A DNA stretch of 41,025 nt from Nitrospira sp. GTDB taxonomy: Bacteria; Nitrospirota; Nitrospiria; Nitrospirales; Nitrospiraceae. Of the stretch, positions 1 through 7,118 are shown one piece after another. Where the stretch lies: NCBI GenBank assembly GCA_024998685.1, contig JACOEH010000043.1, forward strand, positions 1-41,025, in the 5' to 3' direction. A model generated the notes under the pieces. The model had not been told where the DNA came from, made no database searches, and saw only the letters and a program-made list of their open reading frames with translations. The first letter of the stretch is position 1, and each line of letters opens with the position of its first letter. A program made the position numbers and the translations under genes.

Positions 1-364
1 CCCTCCTCTCTAGAAGAAGCATGATAACCAGTTACACAGTTATTCTTACACCCTCGCGGCAGGTGCGGGGAGGATGGGCGCTCATCTGTACGACCCACAA
101 TATGCCGAAGCTCTGGACCGCCCTCCGTCATCAACGTCGACGTCCTGGCGAGGCGCTGCGGGCATTGGGCAGTAGCCGAAAGGTGAAGCGGAAAGCCCGG
201 AGCTAGTCGAAGATCCCCAGGCTCATCCGTTTGCAGCCGTGCGTATGCTGGATCAACAGGAACGATCAGTCCGCGGTCAAGTCAATGTCGGACAGGTTCC
301 TAGGTACACATGTCGGTTCCATACGCATCTATGTCGGACTCCGGAGACTTGGTATAGTCCACTG
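1..364. other. Upstream region without a recognised gene
   Basis: I see no convincing gene here. An open frame of 61 codons at 21–206 has a proline- and arginine-rich product resembling nothing I know and is probably chance. The right part (about 286–340) carries three imperfect copies of ATGTCGG followed by A or T and CC-rich sequence. The last 15 bases hold the likely promoter of the next gene, listed separately. Confidence 0.5.
350..358 (+). promoter_or_regulatory. Extended -10 promoter giving a probable leaderless mRNA
   Basis: TG at 350–351, one base, then TATAGT at 353–358 form an extended -10 box. Exactly six bases separate it from the A of the ATG at 365, so transcription would be expected to begin at the start codon. 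No Shine-Dalgarno sequence lies at a usable distance; the nearest GGAG (343–346) is 18 bases away. No good -35 box is visible, as is common with extended -10 promoters. Confidence 0.45.
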
Positions 365-1522
365 ATGATCAATCGAGTCATTCTGTTGGTTGTTGATGGG
401 TTTGGGGTGGGTGCGTTGCCGGACGGTGTCAACTATGGCGATGCCGGCGCGAATACCATCGGGCACCTGGCCGAAACGGTCGATGGACTGAAGATACCCA
501 ATTTCGAGATGCTCGGGTTGGGGCACATCGCTTCGATCAAAGGAGTACGAGCCATGGTCCAGCCGACCGGCTCCTTTGGGCGGTTGGAGTTCGCCTCGCC
601 GGGTAAAGATTCTGTCGTCGGATACTGGGAAATCGGCGGGGTGATTCAGAAAGAAGCCCAGGCGGTCTGTAGGTCCGGCATTCCGGTCGCAATCGTCGAC
701 ATTGTTGAACAGCTCTTCGGTAGAAAGTCGATCGGCCGAGGCATCTCGTCCATGGGCGTGATGCTCCGGCGACATAGTATGGAGCATATGGCCACCGGAG
801 CGCCTCTACTATGGACGGACGGAGACAATACGTGCGTGTTGGCCATGCATGAGTCACTCATGGCTCCGGCCGAATTCCAACAGCGATGTCGCGAGATTCG
901 AAAAGCCGCGAAAGATGCGGGGACTCTCATTCGTGTCGTCGGGCAACCCGTCATCGGTGGGCATGACTTGCTTCGGCCGCAGGTCGGACGAAAGGACTTT
1001 GTGGTCGAGCCACCGGGTGTGACGATGTTGGATGTCTTGAGTCGATCCGGCCAGATCGTGATGGGGGTCGGAAAGGTCTATGATCTCTTTAGCGGGCGAG
1101 GGTTGACGAAATCCTTCCCGGTTGCCTCGGGGATGGCGGCGTTTGATACGGTCATCGGGATGTTGAACAAAGTGCCTCGCGGTCTCATCTGCGCCAGCCT
1201 GGATCTGCTGTCCGAAGATGCTGTACAGTCGGCCACGGCCGTGCAGGAATGTGATCGTCGTCTGCCTGAGTTGTTCGAACGGTTGCGTCTCGGCGACATC
1301 GTCATTGTGACGGGCGATCACGGGAGAGATTTTTCATTGCCTGGACGGACGTCTACTCGAGAGTATGTTCCGATCTTCGCGAGCGGACCAAAACTCGCGC
1401 AGGGCGTCGATTTGGGGACAAGGACGACTGCGGCGGATGTGGGACAGACGATCGTGGAGGCACTTCGAGCCGAGCGATTACCGGTTGGTGAGAGTTTCTT
1501 GGATGCGCTCAGGCCGGGATAG
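365..1522 (+). CDS. deoB: Phosphopentomutase-like protein (divergent DeoB family)
   Basis: The 385-aa protein is an alkaline-phosphatase-superfamily metalloenzyme closest to phosphopentomutase, which interconverts (deoxy)ribose 1- and 5-phosphate in nucleoside salvage. Family marks are VDGFGVGALPD near the N-terminus (D11), YGDAGANTIGH (24–34), GKDSVVGYWE (80–89) and TGDHGRD (316–322); family length is about 390–400 aa. I chose the ATG at 365 because homology begins there and a -10 box sits six bases upstream; the open frame extends further upstream without family similarity. Oddities: the usual DxxxxH (FDMLYGH-type) metal motif reads DLLSED (D280 to D285), losing its His, and DHTRE is TSTRE, losing another His (S330). 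Ser83 stands in the region of the phosphorylated Thr. It may be catalytically altered. RidA follows 99 nt downstream. Confidence 0.8.
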   Translation: MINRVILLVVDGFGVGALPDGVNYGDAGANTIGHLAETVDGLKIPNFEMLGLGHIASIKGVRAMVQPTGSFGRLEFASPGKDSVVGYWEIGGVIQKEAQAVCRSGIPVAIVDIVEQLFGRKSIGRGISSMGVMLRRHSMEHMATGAPLLWTDGDNTCVLAMHESLMAPAEFQQRCREIRKAAKDAGTLIRVVGQPVIGGHDLLRPQVGRKDFVVEPPGVTMLDVLSRSGQIVMGVGKVYDLFSGRGLTKSFPVASGMAAFDTVIGMLNKVPRGLICASLDLLSEDAVQSATAVQECDRRLPELFERLRLGDIVIVTGDHGRDFSLPGRTSTREYVPIFASGPKLAQGVDLGTRTTAADVGQTIVEALRAERLPVGESFLDALRPG

Positions 1523-1528
1523 TCATGA

Positions 1529-1570
1529 GTGAGAAGTGAAAGGTGAAGGATGAGCGGTGAAGTGTGAGGC
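1529..1570 (+). repeat. Degenerate heptanucleotide tandem repeat
   Basis: Six consecutive 7-nt units follow the DeoB-like stop codon: GTGAGAA, GTGAAAG, GTGAAGG, ATGAGCG, GTGAAGT, GTGAGGC (consensus RTGARNN). Purine-rich sequence continues to about 1615 with weaker 7-nt phase. Related 7-nt arrays occur at 6458–6523 and 38788–38808. They resemble the heptameric intergenic repeats described in cyanobacteria; kinship is unproven. Confidence 0.7.
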
Positions 1571-1621
1571 AAAGGAAGAGAAGGGTGGGACGGATGAGAA
1601 GGGATAGGAAGGGGTCAGAAC

Positions 1622-2095
1622 GTGTCCAATGTATCCTATGAGGACAGACTACAAGAACTCGGATTGACCCTGCCGGCTCCTCCAAAGCCTGTCGCAAACT
1701 ATGTGCCGGTAGTGAGGACGGGGAATCTGCTGTTTCTCTCCGGTGTATTACCTTCACACGAGGGCCGACTTGTTATGACCGGCAAGCTCGGAGAGAATCT
1801 CACAGTCGAACAGGGAGTTGAGGCGGCGAGAATAGCGGTGCTGAACGGCCTCAGTATCGTCCGGAGCGAAGCCGGATCGTTGGATCGAGTCAAGCAGATC
1901 GTCAAGATGGTCGGTTATATCGCCTCAGCTTCCGGCTTTACCGATCAACCGCAAGTGCTCAATGGTGCATCCGATCTGCTCGTGTCCGTGTTCGGAGATG
2001 CAGGCCGCCATGCACGAGTCGCCGTGGGCGCCGCAGAGTTGCCACGCCGGGCACCTCTCGAAATCGAACTGATCGTGGAGCTGCGTTCGTCATAG
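1622..2095 (+). CDS. RidA/YjgF-family protein (YjgF_endoribonc type)
   Basis: This 157-aa cytoplasmic protein belongs to the RidA/YER057c/UK114 superfamily, the longer subgroup often labelled endoribonuclease L-PSP-like. Characterised RidA enzymes hydrolyse reactive enamine/imine intermediates as trimers. The chorismate-mutase-like fold is supported by FLSGVLP (about 38–44), EARDxxxN-like spacing in EAARIAVLNGLS, and the C-terminal HARVAVGAAELPRRAPLEIE, whose Arg corresponds to the substrate-binding Arg of active members. The start is GTG at 1622, with a purine-rich ribosome-binding region (GGAAGGGG) just upstream. It follows the DeoB-like gene on the same strand after the heptad repeat. Its substrate cannot be read from sequence. 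Confidence 0.85.
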   Translation: MSNVSYEDRLQELGLTLPAPPKPVANYVPVVRTGNLLFLSGVLPSHEGRLVMTGKLGENLTVEQGVEAARIAVLNGLSIVRSEAGSLDRVKQIVKMVGYIASASGFTDQPQVLNGASDLLVSVFGDAGRHARVAVGAAELPRRAPLEIELIVELRSS

Positions 2096-2354
2096 TCAAC
2101 ATACTGCCCTAGGGAAACCCCTGGTTTTCATCGCTAGAGGGTTTACCGAGACTCCGGCATGCAGTAAGGTGCTTCTCTTTGTCCGCTTCTTTCGAGACAA
2201 AAAGGCAATCTTCCATGCCTGAGGCCGAGGCTGCCGATCCTTCTCTCGAAGCGTGTATTCCTGATTCTGAGACGTGTGGCCGCCAGGCGAAGGTATCAGT
2301 AGGAAGGCGAGAAATGCCGAAGCCGCTTCTTCCGAGTAGTATGATCTGCAGCGC

Positions 2355-3974
2355 ATGAATCTTCAGGCTTGGAGTTCCGTGGATGAGTCGTACCAGATCG
2401 GCGTGCCCAGTGATCGGTACTATCGGACTTCCAAGTGGTTTGCCGCTACGGTGGCATTCATCGCCGTGCTGGTACTAGTGGGTTGGACGTTCCATATCAA
2501 CCGACTCATCAGTGTGTTTCCGGACTTTGCCTCGATGAAAATCACCACGGCAATCGGCTTGCTGCTCTTGGCCGGGGCCCTTTTGTTGCTCAATCCGCAT
2601 ATCACCAGTCCGGCCCAAATCGGCACTCCCTTTCGAAACGGTATGGTATTTGTCTTGGCTGCGATGGCGGGTCTGCTGGGGCTCGGCACTTTGCTGGGAT
2701 ATGTTGTGCCTCATGAAGGAGAGACAGTGCCTCCCACATGGGCGGCGCCGGCAACGGCCCTCTGCTTTGTGCTTCTCGGAGGAGCCGTTCCTGCTTCGAT
2801 GAAGCAGAATGTTCGGCACGATGTCTCTCAAAGTTTGGCCGCTGTTGTGCTGTTCATCTGTTCGCTCGTCGTGCTGGGGTATCTCTTCCACAAGCAATCG
2901 CTCTATGCCATACCGTCGTACAAGTCGATGGCGGTGCATACGGCGGTCTCATTTGTGTTGCTGAGTCTCGCCTTGCTCTGTCTCCGGCCCGATCGAGGAT
3001 TGATGAAAACGGCGACAGCCGCCACAGCGGGAGGCTCCATGCTGCAGCGCATGGTCCCGCTGATGGTGGGGATGGTTCTCATCATCGGCTGGGTCCATCA
3101 GATGGGAGAAACAGCCGGATTGTACAATGGCCGCTTCAGCCTGCTCATGGCTGTCGGGCTGACTGTCATCGGCTTCAGCGTCATTCTATGGACGGTAGCG
3201 GGGACTTTGAATCAGATCGATGCGGCAAAGGATCTGAGCGAGCGGCGCTTACAGTACGCCATCAAACAACTTCGCGCCTCCGATGAACAAAAGACCCGAC
3301 TCCTCTACACGGTAAGCCATGAGTATCGCACTCCATTGAACGGGATCATCGGCATCAGCCGGTTCTTGCTGGATCGTGTGGACGGTCCGTTGACACCGGA
3401 GCAGGACAAGCAAATCGGGATGGTGCAGACAGGGGCCCAGCAACTGCTGACTCTCATCGATACGATGCTGGATCTCAATACAATCAAGACCGGCAAACTG
3501 CAACCGGCATCCCGCCGATGCACGGTCTCCTCATTGTTTCAAAGCCTCCACGCCGCTGCAGAACTGTTTCCTTCACGACCCGGCGTGAGTCTCGTGATAC
3601 AGGAGCCGGACTCATTGCCGGAACTGATGACCGACGATACCCTCTTGAGCCGCATTCTCTACAATTTTGTCCATAATGCGATGAAATATACCGAGCGGGG
3701 TCAGATCACCGTCTCGGCCGAGTCGGTCTCAAATGGGCAGGCTATTCGTTTTGTCGTGCGCGACAGCGGAATCGGCATCGCGCCCGAAGATCAGGCCCGC
3801 ATCTTCGAAGAGTTTTTCCAAATTCGTCATCCCTTGCAACGGCGAATGAGAGGGCAAGGTCTGGGCCTCGCGCTGTGCAAACGGCTTGCCGATGTGCTCG
3901 GCGCCGTCATCACGGTTGAGAGTCAACTCGGGAACGGCTCGACCTTTTCGGTCACCGTGCCCTGTGAACAATGA
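2355..3974 (+). CDS. Membrane histidine kinase with multi-span sensor
   Basis: The 539-aa protein has an N-terminal half with about eight hydrophobic spans (roughly residues 28–50, 60–80, 95–117, 128–146, 158–176, 192–212, 232–250, 262–283), followed by a HisKA dimerisation domain and a HATPase_c domain. The phospho-acceptor is H322 in SHEYRTPLNGIIG. The ATPase shows the N box (YNFVHNAMKYTE), G1 (DSGIGIAPED), F box (FEEFFQ) and G2 (GQGLGLALCKRLADVLG). The sensor resembles integral-membrane MASE-type modules but I cannot name it. No receiver domain is present; the partner may be the hybrid protein 113 nt downstream. The start ATG lacks a Shine-Dalgarno; a TATGAT box at 2340–2345 lies nine bases upstream, suggesting a very short leader. 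Confidence 0.85.
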   Translation: MNLQAWSSVDESYQIGVPSDRYYRTSKWFAATVAFIAVLVLVGWTFHINRLISVFPDFASMKITTAIGLLLLAGALLLLNPHITSPAQIGTPFRNGMVFVLAAMAGLLGLGTLLGYVVPHEGETVPPTWAAPATALCFVLLGGAVPASMKQNVRHDVSQSLAAVVLFICSLVVLGYLFHKQSLYAIPSYKSMAVHTAVSFVLLSLALLCLRPDRGLMKTATAATAGGSMLQRMVPLMVGMVLIIGWVHQMGETAGLYNGRFSLLMAVGLTVIGFSVILWTVAGTLNQIDAAKDLSERRLQYAIKQLRASDEQKTRLLYTVSHEYRTPLNGIIGISRFLLDRVDGPLTPEQDKQIGMVQTGAQQLLTLIDTMLDLNTIKTGKLQPASRRCTVSSLFQSLHAAAELFPSRPGVSLVIQEPDSLPELMTDDTLLSRILYNFVHNAMKYTERGQITVSAESVSNGQAIRFVVRDSGIGIAPEDQARIFEEFFQIRHPLQRRMRGQGLGLALCKRLADVLGAVITVESQLGNGSTFSVTVPCEQ

Positions 3975-4087
3975 ACATCGGCGGCACTGGTCGAAGGTGG
4001 ACGGCAAGAACAGGAGCATCCGGTTATGGTTGAGAACCGGAGAGGCGAAAATGCCGGCCAGGTCACCGATGAGCCTCCGAGGTTGAT

Positions 4088-6919
4088 ATGACTCAGTCCA
4101 CCGCCGAATCCGATCACCCGACCATTCTCATTGTCGACGATAGTCCGGCCGCCTTGTACGTAAAGAGCCGACTGCTCAGCCGGCAGAGGCGGTACCGAAT
4201 CATTGAAGCAGACAACGGCGCCGACGCGCTCACCGTCGCCGCCGCAGAACGGCCCGCTCTCATCCTGCTCGACGTCAACCTCTCGGACGTCAGCGGCTTC
4301 GAGGTCTGTCGGCAACTCAAGACTCACCCTGAGACGAAGTTCATCAAAATACTGCAAACCTCCGCCGCCCGCGTCAACGCGCCGGATCGAGTGAGAAGCC
4401 TGGAAGTCGGCGCGGATGCCTATCTGGTCGAACCGGCGGAAGAAGAGGAGCTCATCGGCACCGTGCGGGCCCTGCTCAAGTTGGCCCAGCAGGAGCGGGA
4501 CAATCAGCGGCTCATCGCACGTCTCACCGAGAGTGAAATGCGCTATCGGTCTCTCATCGAGCGCATGCCGGCGGCGATGTACACGATTGATCGAGACGGT
4601 CATATCACGTTTTACAACGGTCAAGCAGCCGAATTATGGGGGCGCAGGCCGAACCTCGGCGACAACGACAGTCGGTTTGGCGGGTCGTACAAGTTCCTCT
4701 GGTCGGATGGGACACCGCTGCCGCACGACAAGACGCCCATGGTCGATGCGGTGCAGAACGGCACGGCTCTGCATGATCAGGAAGCCGTTCTCGAACGTTC
4801 CGACGGCACAAGACGTTACGTGATCGTCCACATCGATCCTTTGCGAAATGCCGAAGGACACATCGTCGGCGCGGTGAACTTGTTGACGGACATCACTGCG
4901 CGGAAGCAGGCGGAAGACGCGGTGCGCTCAAGCGAAGAACGGTTCCGCATGCTGGCCGAGGCGATGCCGCACTTCGTGTGGCAGACCGACGAGCAAGGCG
5001 AGATGGAGTTCGAAAATCAACGGTGGTACGACTATACGGGGCTGACGCATGAGACGACGGGACACGGCGGCTGGCTCACGGTCCAGCATCCCGACGATGC
5101 GCCAAGATTGGCCGACGCGTGGAAGAACGCCGTCGAGACAGGCGGGGAGTACGATGTCGAAACAAGACTTCGCCGCGCTGTCGACGGATCATATCGATGG
5201 TTTCGTGTGCGAGGGGCGCCGGTGCGGGATTCTGAAGGTCGCATTCAGTCATGGGTGGGGACCTGCACTGATATCCATGACCGCAAGGAAGCAGAGCTGG
5301 CCCTACGCGAGAGCGAAGAGCGGTATCGCGCAACCTTTGCCAATGCCGCTGTCGGCATCTCCCATATCGGACTGGACGGTCGGTGGTTACAGTTCAACGA
5401 ATCCTTATGCACGATCACCGGCTATTTGCGCGAAGAATTGCTCACCATGACCTTCGCGGATATCACCTATTCCGACGATCTAGAGGACGAGTGGGTACAA
5501 GCACGTCGCGTGCTGGCGGGTGAGGTTGAAACCTATTCAGTGGAAAAGCGCTACGTACGAAAGGACGGCTCACTGATCTGGGTGAATAAGACGGTCTCGC
5601 TCATCCGAGATGCGCATCGCATGCCGCTTCATTTCATTTCCATTATTGAAGATATTGATGATCGAAAACAGGCGGAGGAAGCGCTGCGTGAAGCGCAAGC
5701 GCGTTTACAACGCTGGAACGTGGAGCTCGAACAGGCGGTGAACATGAAAACGGCGGAATTGCGGCAGTCGCAGGACCGCCTGCGCGCGCTGACGAGCGAG
5801 TTGAATTTGGCGGAACAGCGCGAGCGGAAACGCCTGGCCACCGAACTGCACGACCACCTGCAGCAGATGTTGGTCGTCGGCAAGTTGACGATCGGACAGG
5901 GAAAGCGCGTGGCCAGTGGCGTACCGGCCTGTGAAACCGTCCTGAAAAAGGTCGACGGCATCTTGTCCGATGCATTGACCTATAGCCGGACGCTGGTGGC
6001 CGAACTCAGTCCCCCGGTCCTGCGTGATCATGGCCTGGCCGCCAGTCTCAAATGGCTCGCCGAATACATGAAGAAAAGGCATGAGCAAACCGTGACCGTC
6101 GCCGTGCCGGACGACCAAGGTCTCAATCTGCCGGAAGATCAACGGGTGTTGCTCTTCCAATCGGTGCGGGAGCTTCTGATCAATTCGGCCAAACATGCCG
6201 GAACTGGGCAGGCCACTCTCACGATGGAGGGGCAAGCGGACCATCTCTGCATCACCGTGAAGGATGAAGGGACGGGATTCCATCCTGCTGCGGCGTTGGC
6301 CGGGGTGCCTAGTGGCGAGGTTTCTTCCAAGTTTGGTTTATATAGCATCCATGAGCGTATGCGGGCATTGGGCGGCTCGTTCACCATTCACTCCGCTCCG
6401 GGACATGGGACCATTGCGACGCTCAGCTTGCTCCTGGCAAGCAGGGCTGAGAAAAAAGTGCTGAGTTCTGAATTCTCAGGAGCGGCAGACTCAACATTCA
6501 GCACCCAACACTCGACACTTCAGAAGAATGCGACGATTCGCGTTCTTTTGGTGGACGATCATGCCATGGTGCGGCAAGGGCTGCGATCGGTGCTGGATGC
6601 CTATGCGGATATTCAGGTGATGGGAGAGGCCCGAGATGGCGTAGAGGCGATGAAATTGGTCGAGCAGCTCCGCCCGCAAGTGGTGGTGATGGACATTAAT
6701 ATGCCGAAGATGAATGGGATCGAAGCCACGATGCAGATCAAAACCAAATGGCCGGAAACCATTATCATCGGCATTTCCGTGAACGTCGGAGAGGACAACA
6801 ACGACGCGATGCAGCGAGCCGGAGCGGCCACGCTGCTGACCAAAGAAGCAGCGGTGGAGCAACTCCACGATACGATCGTTCAGGCTGTCGGTTCACAAAG
6901 AGGTCCGGCGATTCCGTGA
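4088..6919 (+). CDS. Hybrid sensor kinase: REC–PAS–PAS–PAS–HisKA_3/HATPase–REC
   Basis: The 943-aa protein appears soluble. Domain order: CheY-like receiver (about 5–125, ILIVDDSP, phospho-Asp D62, K-region near 115); three PAS/PAC domains (about 150–275, 283–405, 408–530), each ending in a DITxRKxAE- or DIxDRKxAE-type junction; a coiled coil; a NarX/DesK-type HisKA_3 domain with H588 in ATELHDHLQQM; a HATPase with ELLINSAKHAG and DEGTGFH; and a second receiver (about 815–935, LLVDDHAMVRQG, phospho-Asp D869 in MDINMPKMNG). The last receiver is NarL/FixJ-like but lacks the expected helix-turn-helix, so output would be phosphotransfer or protein contact. The linker before it (about 790–813) is encoded by a heptad-repeat hairpin. 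It probably works with the membrane kinase immediately upstream. Confidence 0.88.
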   Translation: MTQSTAESDHPTILIVDDSPAALYVKSRLLSRQRRYRIIEADNGADALTVAAAERPALILLDVNLSDVSGFEVCRQLKTHPETKFIKILQTSAARVNAPDRVRSLEVGADAYLVEPAEEEELIGTVRALLKLAQQERDNQRLIARLTESEMRYRSLIERMPAAMYTIDRDGHITFYNGQAAELWGRRPNLGDNDSRFGGSYKFLWSDGTPLPHDKTPMVDAVQNGTALHDQEAVLERSDGTRRYVIVHIDPLRNAEGHIVGAVNLLTDITARKQAEDAVRSSEERFRMLAEAMPHFVWQTDEQGEMEFENQRWYDYTGLTHETTGHGGWLTVQHPDDAPRLADAWKNAVETGGEYDVETRLRRAVDGSYRWFRVRGAPVRDSEGRIQSWVGTCTDIHDRKEAELALRESEERYRATFANAAVGISHIGLDGRWLQFNESLCTITGYLREELLTMTFADITYSDDLEDEWVQARRVLAGEVETYSVEKRYVRKDGSLIWVNKTVSLIRDAHRMPLHFISIIEDIDDRKQAEEALREAQARLQRWNVELEQAVNMKTAELRQSQDRLRALTSELNLAEQRERKRLATELHDHLQQMLVVGKLTIGQGKRVASGVPACETVLKKVDGILSDALTYSRTLVAELSPPVLRDHGLAASLKWLAEYMKKRHEQTVTVAVPDDQGLNLPEDQRVLLFQSVRELLINSAKHAGTGQATLTMEGQADHLCITVKDEGTGFHPAAALAGVPSGEVSSKFGLYSIHERMRALGGSFTIHSAPGHGTIATLSLLLASRAEKKVLSSEFSGAADSTFSTQHSTLQKNATIRVLLVDDHAMVRQGLRSVLDAYADIQVMGEARDGVEAMKLVEQLRPQVVVMDINMPKMNGIEATMQIKTKWPETIIIGISVNVGEDNNDAMQRAGAATLLTKEAAVEQLHDTIVQAVGSQRGPAIP
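6458..6523 (+). repeat. Inverted heptad repeat inside a coding region
   Basis: Two heptads, GTGCTGA and GTTCTGA, then ATTCTCA at 6458–6478, are followed by five heptads of opposite sense at 6489–6523: ACTCAAC, ATTCAGC, ACCCAAC, ACTCGAC, ACTTCAG. GTGCTGA at the start can pair with TCAGCAC at 6498–6504. The array lies in frame and encodes a Ser/Thr-rich interdomain linker of the hybrid kinase. Confidence 0.65.
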
Positions 6920-7118
6920 TGGATGTCACCCTTCTCTTTTGATGAGTCATTGTGTGAAGTCCCGCTTCGTCCTGAGTATCAACTGAACGACGAATAGAGG
7001 TCAGTGCCTCATCCGACCGCCCGGTGCGTCTTGACTCCCGAAAAAATGGCTTGTTAAAGTCGGGCATGTTGTGTGTTGAACCTCCGGTATGTCTTTCCTC
7101 TTCTCCGATAGGCTGTTT

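Noticed and set aside
21-206. A 61-codon frame at the left edge
   Set aside because: Composition is random-looking (Arg/Pro-rich), with no recognised family and no convincing ribosome-binding site.
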